Origin: Chryseobacterium rhizosphaerae
GTDB lineage: Bacteria > Bacteroidota > Bacteroidia > Flavobacteriales > Weeksellaceae
DNA: 64,000 nt
Assembly: GCF_003385455.1 (NCBI RefSeq)
Contig: NZ_QNUF01000016.1
Coordinates: forward strand, 44,443 to 108,442
Direction of reading: 5' to 3'
Of this stretch, positions 27,660 through 36,597 are shown piece by piece (position 1 is the stretch's first letter; the number at the start of each line of letters is the position of its first letter). The notes beneath the pieces were generated by a model. It was not told the origin of the DNA, ran no database searches, and was given only the letters and a program-made list of their open reading frames with translations. The translations under genes were made by a program, and so were the position numbers.

Positions 27660-29120
27660 ATGGCAAAAAAAGTAATTATGGCTTTAAAAGAATATTTTAA
27701 AGCCGGAAAAAGGCCTACAGAAAGCCAGTTTAGCGATCTTATAGATAGTTATGCCAATTTAGAGGATAAGACTATTTTCCCTGATAATTATAAACATAAA
27801 GATTTATATTTCGAATTTCCTGATCAACAAGCCGATATGGCAATAGATGTCCTTCTGGGAAATAACTATCTGAACGGAAGTTTAGTAATTGAAGTTGCAG
27901 GTACATTTGCATATCAGACAAGTGTTGGTATTATAAAAAAACAATTTGAGATCGGGCTTAATCCTGATGGAAATCTTTGGTATCCCACTACTTCCAGAAT
28001 TGTAGAAGCGGAAGGAACTATTTTATATAATATTTACATTGGAGATCTTGTATGGGATTCAGCAAGAAATGAATATAAACTAACTATTTACCATACAAGC
28101 AACCGACTGAATCCATATGCTATAAGAATCACACAGTTTTCTTATGATAAAGCATTTGTAGACCAGGCGAGACTTTCTGATGTGTATCATAAACCACTTA
28201 TTGGACAAAAGAAACATTCGGTACATTATAATGAAAGTATAGGTATTGGAACAGATAATCCTAAGGCCAAATTAGATGTACGGGGAACCGTTTTTGCAGG
28301 CCAGGGTGATGGTACACAAGGTATTAATGCATTTGCTATCCGTTATGAAAATGGCTCAGTAAATAACTGGGGCTCATTAAGAAGTGGTGCAGAAACCTAT
28401 ATGAGCTATGGCGCTAAAGCTGATAATCAGACTGCTTATGGTTGGGTCTCAGGTGATGGTACTTTCGCTGGATGTAAGACTGCTGTAACCCTTGGTAATG
28501 AAGGGATTAAATTTTTATCTTCTAATTATCTGCAAGTACCCCAGGATTCACCGGTGGCGATGTCAGAGCTTATGAGAATAGTTCCCAACGGAAATGTAGG
28601 TATTGGAACAGATAATCCTCTGGCTAAATTAGATGTTGTAGGAGGGGTCAATATTGCAGCTGGATTTCCTATCCAATTAGCCGGACATGCTTCATCTCAC
28701 GGTTTGAAATATAAAAGGTATAACAGTGATAACTCTTTGCTGGACGGCCCTTTTCTTTATGGTTGGACAGGAGGTGCTTTAGGAATTAAGAAAGATGATA
28801 ATGAATTCAATGTTTTGAGCTGGAAAGAAAATGGTAATGTGGCTATCCAGGGCAAGGTAGAAGCTAAAGATTTTGTAGTGTCTGCCACGCCTACTGCCGA
28901 TCATGTTTTTGCAGCCGATTATCATTTAAGAGAGATCGGAGACCTTGAAAAATTTATTTCTGAAAAAAGCCACCTTCCGGAAATCCCTTCTGCTAAAGAA
29001 ATGACAGATAGTGGATTGTCAGTAGGGGATTTTCAAATCAAATTACTTCAGAAAATTGAAGAATTAACCCTATACATGATCTCAATGAAAAAAGAGATAG
29101 ATGTTTTAAAATCAAAATAA
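27660..29120 (+). CDS. Fibre protein 2 with shared N-terminal docking motif
   Basis: This 486-residue fibre paralogue has the docking motif at residues 8-33. A beta domain (residues about 40-180: FPDNYKHKDLYFEFP, IGDLVWDSARNEYKLTIYH) follows and is shared with fibres 4 and 5. VGIGTDNP-type repeats near 195 and 310 are typical of trimeric phage-like shafts. The C-terminus (FISEKSHLPEIPSAKEM, LLQKIEELTLYMISMKKEID) is the common Bacteroidota fibre ending and likely forms a trimeric coiled coil. The segment around YENGSVNNWGSLRSGAETYM is shared with fibres 3 and 4. The stop lies 2 bases before the next ATG (TAATCATGGC). Confidence 0.78.
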   Translation: MAKKVIMALKEYFKAGKRPTESQFSDLIDSYANLEDKTIFPDNYKHKDLYFEFPDQQADMAIDVLLGNNYLNGSLVIEVAGTFAYQTSVGIIKKQFEIGLNPDGNLWYPTTSRIVEAEGTILYNIYIGDLVWDSARNEYKLTIYHTSNRLNPYAIRITQFSYDKAFVDQARLSDVYHKPLIGQKKHSVHYNESIGIGTDNPKAKLDVRGTVFAGQGDGTQGINAFAIRYENGSVNNWGSLRSGAETYMSYGAKADNQTAYGWVSGDGTFAGCKTAVTLGNEGIKFLSSNYLQVPQDSPVAMSELMRIVPNGNVGIGTDNPLAKLDVVGGVNIAAGFPIQLAGHASSHGLKYKRYNSDNSLLDGPFLYGWTGGALGIKKDDNEFNVLSWKENGNVAIQGKVEAKDFVVSATPTADHVFAADYHLREIGDLEKFISEKSHLPEIPSAKEMTDSGLSVGDFQIKLLQKIEELTLYMISMKKEIDVLKSK

Positions 29121-29122
29121 TC

Positions 29123-30934
29123 ATGGCAAGAAAAACAATTGCTGCTTTAAAAGAGTATTTTAAAGCAGGGAAAAGACCCACTGAAAATCAGTTTGGAGAC
29201 TTAATAGATAGCTATGTGCATCTAGATAGTTCATCTGAGCTTTCAACTATTGTAGAATTTCCTGCAAATTATCAGGTAGGAGACTATGTAGAATTTTTAA
29301 ATTTTACACCTTCGAATGCCCAGGCAAGTGGTTTTTATGAAATATCTCTGGCATACACCAGAGGAAATATTGCTTGTGGAGCAACTCATATTGCTGCAGT
29401 TTCGCATTCAAATCCTAATATCTGGAGAGAATGTGGTGCTATCAATAAAAATAATTATATCGACAGTGAACCTAACTATAGTTTTACGGTTGATGTCAAT
29501 GGTGGGATAGGTAAATTTCGTGTCCGGGCAATCCATACTTACGGATCTGTAGATCAGGTGCTAAAAGTTTATATTAAAATAAGATCTATTAATAAAAATG
29601 ACTCATGGACAGTAACAGATAACAGAGGTAATAGTCTTGCCGCTGTTCCTCTTCAGCCCATGACCAATGAGTGGAACGTCTGGGTGGGAAATCTGAATTC
29701 TGCAGAAACAGCCAAAATAGGACTGAAAGTAAATGCACAGGGAAATGTTGGAATAGGAACAGCCAATCCTGAGACAAAGCTGAATGTAGTGCATGAAAAC
29801 TCGTTGAATCAAAATTCGACGATTGCTAAATTTACTACAAATGGTGCGACAGGAGGTAGTAATATTGTGAGCCTTTCTTACCATAACAAAGCCAATCTGG
29901 AATTAAATTCTGGATTTTCAGGCTTAGGAAGAAGATACGGGGATTACTTTGACTTTAATATAGAAAATGATAATTCTTATGATCCAAATTTTGGGTCTAT
30001 CAATTTCGTGACAAGTCAGAATATTCAAATGACCATAAGACCTGGTGGGAATGTAGGAATTGGGACAGCTAATCCAACATCCAAATTAGATGTTTGGGGA
30101 AATGTCCTTGCGGGTAGAACTGATGCTACGGAAGGAATCAATGCATTCTCCATTCGTTACGAAAATGGTTCGGTAAATAACTGGGGCTCATTAAGAAGTG
30201 GTGCGGAGACTTATATGAGTTATGGTGCTAAAGCAGACAATAAGACTGCTTCAGGCTGGTTATCAGGTAGTGGTTCTTATGCCAGTTATAAAACGGCGGT
30301 CACTGCTGGTAATGAGGGGATCCGATTTTTAGCTTCAAATTATCAGAAAGTTGCCCAGGATTCACCAGTGGTTATGTCAGAACTTATGAGAATAGTTCCC
30401 AATGGAAATGTAGGAATTGGTACAGATAGTCCGCAGCAGAAACTTGATGTACAGGGAGCAATCATGTCACAAATCAGTAGCAATGAAGGAGGGGCTATCT
30501 ATTTGGATAACAAGGCTAAAACAGCGCCAAGTAGTGCGAACAGATGGGCTATCTATAATATGACAGGACAATACACCAATAGTTTACAATTCTGGAGTTA
30601 TCTTAACGATGGTGGAGGTGGAGCCAAACTCGTATTATCAGATGCCGGTAATATGGCACTCTATGGTAAGCTTGAAGCAAAAGACGTAGTGATTACAGCC
30701 ACGCCTACTGCCGATCATGTTTTTGCAGCCGATTATAACTTAAGAGAGATCGGCGATCTTGAAAAATTTATTTCTGAAAAAAGCCACCTTCCGGAAATCC
30801 CTTCTGCTAAAGAAATGACAGACAGTGGATTGTCAGTAGGGGATTTTCAAATCAAATTACTTCAGAAAATTGAAGAATTAACCCTATACATGATCTCGAT
30901 GAAAAAAGAGATTGATGTTTTAAAATCAAATTAA
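29123..30934 (+). CDS. Fibre protein 3 with a distinct head domain
   Basis: The longest fibre paralogue has 603 residues. It keeps the docking motif and the LPEIPSAKEM coiled-coil end. Residues about 40-190 hold a different domain (FPANYQVGDYVEFLNF, WRECGAINKNNYIDSEPNYS) from that of fibres 2, 4 and 5, so the head has been exchanged. Three VGIGT repeats follow. Its last 240 bases are close to identical with those of fibre 2. The start is fixed by the conserved TAATCATGGC junction and the docking motif. Confidence 0.78.
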   Translation: MARKTIAALKEYFKAGKRPTENQFGDLIDSYVHLDSSSELSTIVEFPANYQVGDYVEFLNFTPSNAQASGFYEISLAYTRGNIACGATHIAAVSHSNPNIWRECGAINKNNYIDSEPNYSFTVDVNGGIGKFRVRAIHTYGSVDQVLKVYIKIRSINKNDSWTVTDNRGNSLAAVPLQPMTNEWNVWVGNLNSAETAKIGLKVNAQGNVGIGTANPETKLNVVHENSLNQNSTIAKFTTNGATGGSNIVSLSYHNKANLELNSGFSGLGRRYGDYFDFNIENDNSYDPNFGSINFVTSQNIQMTIRPGGNVGIGTANPTSKLDVWGNVLAGRTDATEGINAFSIRYENGSVNNWGSLRSGAETYMSYGAKADNKTASGWLSGSGSYASYKTAVTAGNEGIRFLASNYQKVAQDSPVVMSELMRIVPNGNVGIGTDSPQQKLDVQGAIMSQISSNEGGAIYLDNKAKTAPSSANRWAIYNMTGQYTNSLQFWSYLNDGGGGAKLVLSDAGNMALYGKLEAKDVVITATPTADHVFAADYNLREIGDLEKFISEKSHLPEIPSAKEMTDSGLSVGDFQIKLLQKIEELTLYMISMKKEIDVLKSN

Positions 30935-30936
30935 TC

Positions 30937-32211
30937 ATGGCAAAAAGAACAATTACACAATTAAAAGAATATTTTAAAGCAGGTAAAAGACCTACGGAGA
31001 ACCAGTTTGGGGATCTTTTGGATAGTTATGTACATTTGGATGACCCTAGCGTATTTCCTAATAGTTTTAAGCATAAAGACTTATCTGTTAAGTTTCCCAG
31101 TATGGAAAGTAACTTAGCGGTAGATATATTGTTGGGAGCTACAATCAATGGAAATATAGAAATACATGTTGTAGGTGCTTGGAATAGTGAAAACACCGTA
31201 GGGATTATCAAAAAGCAAATTATCGTTGGTGCAAATCCTAATGGTGGTATCTGGTATCAGCCTTTATCAAGAATTATAGAAGCATCCGGACTTATTACAG
31301 ATCATATTTATCTCAGTGATATCGTGTGGGATAGTACTATTGCACAATATAAACTGACGCTACATCATACACGTCAGTCTGGAAATGTATATGCAATCAG
31401 GTTGATACAGCATTGTAATTCAACAGCTGTAGTTGATAAGGCAGTGTTATCTGACGTTTATACGAATGTCCTTATCGGTCAGAATAAACACTATGTCAAT
31501 TACAATGATAGTGTTGGAATAGGGACGAAAGCTCCCCAGTCAAAACTAGATGTTGTTGGAGAAATATTGTCCGGAAGCAAATCTGCAACAGAAGGAGTAA
31601 ATGCTTTTTCTATAAGATATGAAAATGGATCTTTTAATAACTGGGGTTCTTTAAGAAGCGGGGCAGAAACCTATATGAGTTACGGGGCAAAGGCATCATC
31701 TACCACAGCTTATGGATGGGTATCAAGCAACGGAAGTTTTTCCAATTATAAAAACGCGGTTACTCTGGGAAATGAAGGAATAAAGTTCCTGGGAAGTGCC
31801 AGTGCACAAAGCGCTATCAATTCACCCGTTGTTATGAACGAATCGATGAGAATCACTCCTAATGGAAATGTCGGAATAGGAACAAAGAATCCTGATCAGA
31901 AGCTTGCTGTAAAAGGAAAAATCCATGCTGAAGATGTTATCGTTGATACCAATGTTCCTGCTGATTATGTTTTTCAAAAATATTTTGACGGACAATCTTC
32001 TATCAGACCGGATTATCAAATGCCGACCATCAGTGAACTGGAGTCTTTTGTAAAAGAAAATAAACACCTTCCGGAAATTCCTTCCGGAGAAGAAATCGCA
32101 AGAGATGGTGTTACCTTAGGAGATTTCCAGATGAAATTACTTCAGAAAATTGAAGAGTTGACACTTTATATCATCTCTCTGAAGAAGGAGATGGATTCAA
32201 AACTAAATTAA
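30937..32211 (+). CDS. Fibre protein 4 with shared N-terminal docking motif
   Basis: This 424-residue paralogue is the shortest of the set. It has the docking motif (QLKEYFKAGKRPTENQFGDLL), the head domain of fibres 2 and 5 (FPNSFKHKDLSVKFP), the shared YENGSFNNWGSLRSGAETYM block and two VGIGT repeats. Its end differs from fibres 2 and 3 (YFDGQSSIRPDYQMPTISEL, ENKHLPEIPSGEEIARDG) but matches fibre 5. The coiled-coil LLQKIEELTLYIISLKKEMD closes it. There is no signal peptide. Confidence 0.78.
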   Translation: MAKRTITQLKEYFKAGKRPTENQFGDLLDSYVHLDDPSVFPNSFKHKDLSVKFPSMESNLAVDILLGATINGNIEIHVVGAWNSENTVGIIKKQIIVGANPNGGIWYQPLSRIIEASGLITDHIYLSDIVWDSTIAQYKLTLHHTRQSGNVYAIRLIQHCNSTAVVDKAVLSDVYTNVLIGQNKHYVNYNDSVGIGTKAPQSKLDVVGEILSGSKSATEGVNAFSIRYENGSFNNWGSLRSGAETYMSYGAKASSTTAYGWVSSNGSFSNYKNAVTLGNEGIKFLGSASAQSAINSPVVMNESMRITPNGNVGIGTKNPDQKLAVKGKIHAEDVIVDTNVPADYVFQKYFDGQSSIRPDYQMPTISELESFVKENKHLPEIPSGEEIARDGVTLGDFQMKLLQKIEELTLYIISLKKEMDSKLN

Positions 32212-32213
32212 TC

Positions 32214-33674
32214 ATGGCAAAAAAAACAAGTACAGAATTAAAAGAATATTTTAAAGCAGGGAAAAGACCCACGGAGGCACAGTTTGGTGACGTAATGGAT
32301 AGTTTGGCCAATCTGGAAGATCCACAGCTATTTCCTAAGAATTACATTAAAAAAGGACTAAGTATTGACTTTCCTCATCAGGTATCTGATCAGGCTGTTG
32401 ACATCCTGCTTGGAAATAGGGGAATGTCAGGGTCGGTTGAAGTAGAAATTGTGGGAACATGGATGTACACAAATACTGTCGGTAATATAAAAAAACTGTT
32501 TCAGGTGGGATTCAATCCTGATAATTCAGTGTGGTATACGCCGACGTCAAGAATTGTGGAAGCGGCAGGACCTATTCTTAATCATATTTATATTGGGGAT
32601 CTGGTTTGGGATGCTAATACTAATCAATATAAGATAATTATTTATCACACTCATGATACAGGGAATATATATGATGTCAGAATTACTTATCATTGCCCAT
32701 TTAATACACAGGATTTTAGTGAGGTAAAAATCTCAGATGTCTATACCCATCCTCTTATAGGGCAGAGGGTGCATTATATCCATTATAATGATAACCTGGG
32801 AGTGGGTACCACATTACCGGAAACAAGCCTTCATGTAAAGGCACCAAAAGATCGGGGACATTCCAATGTTGTAGGCGGGCTGTTTGACAGAAGTGAAGCT
32901 GCCGGGGGAAGTAATATCGTACAATTGAAGTATCATTCCACTGCCGATCTTGAACTGAACTCCTTTTTTACAGGAACTAATTTCAGATATGGCTCGTATG
33001 GTGATTTCAATATTGTTAATAATATTGATGGTGGTGTTCATGGTGCTGTTAATATGGTAACCAACGGGCAAACAAGATTAAGCGTAATGCCTAACGGAAA
33101 TATTGGTGTGGGAACTTCAACGCCGCAAGCAAGAATGAACATTGTTTCACCAATGCATACTGCGGATCAGGAAGGGACATTGATAATAGGAGATGTAAAC
33201 CAGGCTAATTTAAGATTGGGTTGCAGCGAAAATCATACCTGGATACAGGGGCATGCAGGAATGCCGTTGCATATTAATCCGATTGGTAACAATCTTATTT
33301 TAAACAGAGATGCAGGAAATGTAGGAATAGGAACCAACAATCCGGATCAGAAACTTACTGTAAAAGGAAAGATCCATGCTGAAGATGTTATTGTGGATAT
33401 GAATGTTCCGGCAGATTATGTGTTTCAAAAATATTTTGATGGTGAATCTTCTATCAGACCAGACTATCAGATGCCAACCATCAGTGAACTGGAATCTTTT
33501 GTAAGAGAGAATAAACACCTTCCGGAAATTCCTTCAGGAGAGGCTATCATGAAAGATGGTGTCAATTTAGGAGATTTCCAGATGAAATTACTTCAGAAGA
33601 TTGAAGAGCTGACTCTTTATGTCATTTCTCAGAATAAAGAAATAGAAGATCTGAAAGCTATTATTAAAAAATAG
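32214..33674 (+). CDS. Fibre protein 5 with shared N-terminal docking motif
   Basis: The last of the five paralogues has 486 residues. It carries the docking motif (ELKEYFKAGKRPTEAQFGDVM), the head domain shared with fibres 2 and 4, VGVGT/VGIGT repeats, and a GGSNIVQLKYHSTADLELNS segment also seen in fibre 3. The end (ENKHLPEIPSGEAIMKDG, LLQKIEELTLYVISQNKEIE) is like fibre 4. A strong terminator follows, so the cluster ends here. Confidence 0.78.
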   Translation: MAKKTSTELKEYFKAGKRPTEAQFGDVMDSLANLEDPQLFPKNYIKKGLSIDFPHQVSDQAVDILLGNRGMSGSVEVEIVGTWMYTNTVGNIKKLFQVGFNPDNSVWYTPTSRIVEAAGPILNHIYIGDLVWDANTNQYKIIIYHTHDTGNIYDVRITYHCPFNTQDFSEVKISDVYTHPLIGQRVHYIHYNDNLGVGTTLPETSLHVKAPKDRGHSNVVGGLFDRSEAAGGSNIVQLKYHSTADLELNSFFTGTNFRYGSYGDFNIVNNIDGGVHGAVNMVTNGQTRLSVMPNGNIGVGTSTPQARMNIVSPMHTADQEGTLIIGDVNQANLRLGCSENHTWIQGHAGMPLHINPIGNNLILNRDAGNVGIGTNNPDQKLTVKGKIHAEDVIVDMNVPADYVFQKYFDGESSIRPDYQMPTISELESFVRENKHLPEIPSGEAIMKDGVNLGDFQMKLLQKIEELTLYVISQNKEIEDLKAIIKK

Positions 33675-33712
33675 TACTATTCAATGTAATGTTTAACAGT
33701 ATTTAAAATAAG

Positions 33713-33740
33713 AACTCCCTCAAATTAATTTGAGGGAGTT
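33713..33740 (+). terminator. Terminator closing the fibre cluster
   Basis: The sequence is a 28-base perfect palindrome, AACTCCCTCAAATT paired with AATTTGAGGGAGTT, flanked by AT-rich sequence on both sides. It is likely to work in both directions. Confidence 0.75.
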
Positions 33741-33772
33741 TATAGTTTATCAGGATTGCTTATCATAAATGC

Positions 33773-33800
33773 AAAAAAACCTCTGACTAATCAGAGGTTT
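33773..33800 (-). terminator. Terminator of tRNA-Phe copy 1
   Basis: On the minus strand a 10-bp stem (33777-33786 with 33791-33800, loop of four) is followed by a run of seven T, directly behind the tRNA. Confidence 0.75.
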
Positions 33801-33928
33801 TAAAGTGGTTTCTCCAGGAATCGAACCAGGGACACATGGATTTTCAATCCATTGCTCTACCAACTGAGCTAAGAAACCATTATATTTTTGTTTGACTTAC
33901 TTCGTTGTTTTAAAGTGATGCAAAAGTA
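33796..33928 (-). repeat. 133-bp direct repeat copy 1 (tRNA-Phe transcription unit)
   Basis: This copy matches 39363-39495 with three mismatches by eye. It runs from the terminator arm through the tRNA to its promoter box (TACTTTTG on the minus strand, 33921-33928). Both copies have the same orientation. Confidence 0.85.
33806..33878 (-). tRNA. tRNA-Phe (GAA), copy 1
   Basis: Read on the minus strand it begins GGTTTCTTAGCTCAGTTGG. It has a 7-bp acceptor, anticodon loop TTGAAAA (anticodon GAA) and a standard GGTTCGATTCC T arm. CCA is not encoded. A TACTTTTG -7 box lies upstream and a terminator downstream. Confidence 0.95.
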
Positions 33929-34324
33929 TAATATTTTGTAATACCGTGCAAGTTTTTTAGGTTATTTTTTCAAAAAAAGATATTTATGGGTAGATCTTTT
34001 TTTTAATGAGTTGAGGCACAGTTGATTTATTTTTTCTAAGAAACTTATTAATTACAAGCTGAGGATAGCTAATCGGGAAAATATTTAGTGAGACTCTTTG
34101 GTGTGAAGCCCCTAAAAACAGCAATTATTTCAAGAGTAAATATCACTTCAAGCGATTGTTTTATTATATTCTATATAATCTGTTTATGGTGGTTTTATTG
34201 GGGTTAAATATTACAAAATGCAGAATATTTAATGCTAATGATCAAAATATTGTGAAATAAATTAAATTTGTATTTGTAATATTTTTATATTAGTAATCAG
34301 TAAGTTAATACTAAAACCATAATC
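33929..34324 (+). promoter_or_regulatory. Intergenic region before the terpene cyclases
   Basis: No gene is seen in this AT-rich stretch. A candidate -7 box TAAATTTG lies at 34263-34270, about 55 bases before the start codon of the first cyclase; no clear -33 TTG at the usual distance is present. Confidence 0.35.
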
Positions 34325-35338
34325 ATGAATACTGAAAAATTTAGTACACTTGAGCTGCTCCATAAACAGTTCAGGTACCCGTTCCCAACGTTAAAAAATC
34401 CCTATGCAGAACAGCTGCAGGAAATTACCGAAAGTCAATGGATTGATGGTGAATACCTCTGGCTTTATGAGCAGAATCCTGATCTTCGCAAAAAGTATAA
34501 GAAGACTAAAACAGCTCATATTGCTGCTCAGTGGTTTCCCACCGCAACCCCCGAACGATTCAAGCCTATCTGCAGATTGATGCTTTGGACACTTTATAAT
34601 GATGATTTGTACGAAGAAAGTGAACCTGAAGATATTGGATATGTCCATGCACAGTCAATAGCAGTATTAAAAGGAGAAGTAAGTGGTGAAGATTCAGGAA
34701 TTCCTTTAGGAAAGATGCTGGCTTCTCTAAGATTGGAACTGCTGCAGTTTATTCCGGAGGAATCAATCTTCCGTTTCACACAAATGATCAGTAGATATTT
34801 TATAGGCTTAGAAACTGAGTTGAAATACAAGAAAAATAAAACGTATCCTAGCGTGTCAGAATGCATTGCACTGCGTGAAAATTCCATATGCTTATATCCG
34901 TTTCTTCAGCTTACAGAAGTAGAAACAGGTGTCACTCTTCCCTCGGAGATCCACAATCATCCGGTGATCCAACGCTTGCAGGCCTTAGCCTGTCATTTGG
35001 TTACTTTTTTCAATGAAGTACAGTCCGTAATAAAAGATGAAGCAACAGGCAGTATTTATTACAATATTGTAAAAGTAATCCAGAACGAACACCAAATGTC
35101 TTTGAAAGAAGCATGTCTTGAAGATTTGCGCTTGCATAATAAGGACTTGAAAGAGTTTTTAGAACTACAAGCTTCTCTTCCTGATTTTGGGATATGGCAG
35201 GAAGCTGTGGTCAACTGGGTGCATTATATGAGTATGGTGCTCAGCGGTTGGAAAAATATTTCTACCAAACTGGATCGCTACAATAGCATGGAGTTTCCCG
35301 ATGCTGCTGAACTCCGGGAAAAGCTGAACAAAATATAA
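34325..35338 (+). CDS. Class I terpene cyclase, divergent NSE triad
   Basis: This 337-residue cytoplasmic terpene synthase would ionise a prenyl diphosphate and cyclise it. The Asp-rich motif is DDLYEE (D93-E98). The diphosphate-sensor Arg fits R184, exactly 46 residues before N230. The metal-binding triad reads NEVQSVIKDE: N230 and S234 are normal, but position 238 is Asp where Glu is usual, with Glu next to it. The RY pair is R318-Y319. Length and motif spacing match bacterial sesqui- and diterpene cyclases. The product cannot be predicted. A second cyclase follows 55 bases downstream; no P450 or prenyltransferase is adjacent. Confidence 0.88.
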   Translation: MNTEKFSTLELLHKQFRYPFPTLKNPYAEQLQEITESQWIDGEYLWLYEQNPDLRKKYKKTKTAHIAAQWFPTATPERFKPICRLMLWTLYNDDLYEESEPEDIGYVHAQSIAVLKGEVSGEDSGIPLGKMLASLRLELLQFIPEESIFRFTQMISRYFIGLETELKYKKNKTYPSVSECIALRENSICLYPFLQLTEVETGVTLPSEIHNHPVIQRLQALACHLVTFFNEVQSVIKDEATGSIYYNIVKVIQNEHQMSLKEACLEDLRLHNKDLKEFLELQASLPDFGIWQEAVVNWVHYMSMVLSGWKNISTKLDRYNSMEFPDAAELREKLNKI

Positions 35339-35393
35339 ATAAGAACGAGGAATAAACTTAACCATTACTATATCATACAAAAACTAAAACAAG

Positions 35394-36380
35394 ATGAAAC
35401 CCGAAGAATATCATTCAAAAGATTACTTGCCACGTGGCCATTATCCATGGCCGGACCTTATCAATCCACATGCAGAACAAATGGGGAAAGATATGGATGG
35501 ATGGATTGATAATGACTATACTTTCCTGACAGAAAAACAGCGTGAAACATACAAAAAAATGAGACTGCATATGTGTACTGCACGTATGTGGCCCGATCTA
35601 ACCTATGAGCAGACCATTCCATGCAACAGATTTATGCTTCAGTATGTGGCTCTTGACGATCAGGTGGAAAATTCTTCTCTGGAAGAGATTCAGCAGTTAC
35701 GGATTCGTTGTGTTGATATCCTTAAGGGGGATCAGCCAAGAGCAGATGAAAATGCACTTTATCAGCATATGGCGCTCATAAGGGATGAGTTCCGTGCGCT
35801 AATGCCTGATCTGTGGGTTGAACGTTTTATTTATTATTTCTACCAGTCTTTCAGATATGGGATTGAATTGGAGTATCCTTATAAAATAGCACAACGTCCA
35901 CCGTCACTTACCCTTTTTAAAACCATTCGCGAGTATTCCGTTCTGATGCGTCCATACCTGATTTTAGGTGAAATTGAATCAGGTCTTGTTCTTCCGGAGC
36001 ATATTTTTGAGCATATTGTTGTTCAAAAAATGATATCGCATATGACTCTGGTAGTTGCCTGGCAAAATGACATTCATTCTCTGCCAAAAGAAATGGCAAA
36101 GGGAACTGAGGTTTTTAACTTGGTTTTTGTACTCCAGCAGGAGTATAATCTTTCACTAAAGGATGCTTGTGACCAGGCATTTCGGATACATAATGAAGAA
36201 CTGGCAAAATTACTTGCCTTACATGCTGAATATCGTGAGTTTGGAGAGTATCAGGAGCATGTAGATCAATTCGTTTATTATGCGGGAGTGGGCCTTCAGG
36301 GAGTGAATTCCTTTTATCTGGAAACCGAAAGGTACCGGCATGGAGGGGTGGGTTTTGCCTGGCCGGAAATCAGCAAATGA
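35394..36380 (+). CDS. Class I terpene cyclase, canonical motifs
   Basis: This 328-residue terpene synthase is a paralogue of the gene upstream, with shared layout such as YPWPDLINPHAEQ against YPFPTLKNPYAEQ. It has DDQVEN (D88-N93), sensor Arg R179, a textbook NSE triad NDIHSLPKE (N225, S229, E233) and the RY pair R313-Y314. All metal- and diphosphate-binding residues are present, so it should be active on farnesyl or geranylgeranyl diphosphate. The pair probably makes two related hydrocarbons or alcohols. A strong terminator closes the transcript. Confidence 0.9.
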   Translation: MKPEEYHSKDYLPRGHYPWPDLINPHAEQMGKDMDGWIDNDYTFLTEKQRETYKKMRLHMCTARMWPDLTYEQTIPCNRFMLQYVALDDQVENSSLEEIQQLRIRCVDILKGDQPRADENALYQHMALIRDEFRALMPDLWVERFIYYFYQSFRYGIELEYPYKIAQRPPSLTLFKTIREYSVLMRPYLILGEIESGLVLPEHIFEHIVVQKMISHMTLVVAWQNDIHSLPKEMAKGTEVFNLVFVLQQEYNLSLKDACDQAFRIHNEELAKLLALHAEYREFGEYQEHVDQFVYYAGVGLQGVNSFYLETERYRHGGVGFAWPEISK

Positions 36381-36461
36381 CGACCGGAATCCAAAAATCT
36401 GGATGACCTTGTTGGTGAATGCTGATAGGGTAGACTATAAGAACTACTGATATTATTTTAT

Positions 36462-36493
36462 AAACCCCTCAAAATTAAATTTTGAGGGGTTTT
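36462..36493 (+). terminator. Terminator after the terpene cyclase pair
   Basis: A 14-bp stem AAACCCCTCAAAAT/ATTTTGAGGGGTTT (36462-36475 with 36479-36492) with a 3-base loop ends in a T run. Confidence 0.8.
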
Positions 36494-36513
36494 ATATTGA
36501 AGCTGGCTATAGC

Positions 36514-36573
36514 AGATTGTTTACATCTCATATCCTGGATGAGAATCTGAATGATAAGCACTTTAAACAATCT
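36514..36573. other. Nested inverted repeat between convergent genes
   Basis: Outer arms AGATTGTTTA/TAAACAATCT (36514-36523 and 36564-36573) enclose a hairpin TCTCAT/ATGAGA (36526-36531 and 36539-36544). It lies downstream of both the cyclase pair and the carbonic-anhydrase operon. It may act as a terminator or 3'-end protector for the minus-strand operon. Confidence 0.4.
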
Positions 36574-36597
36574 GTTAAAAGATATTACTGAAAAGGA

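Noticed and set aside
5659..33674. A complete contractile injection system or prophage
   Set aside because: No sheath, tube, spike, baseplate, ATPase, capsid, terminase or integrase gene is present; only endolysin- and fibre-like parts are seen.
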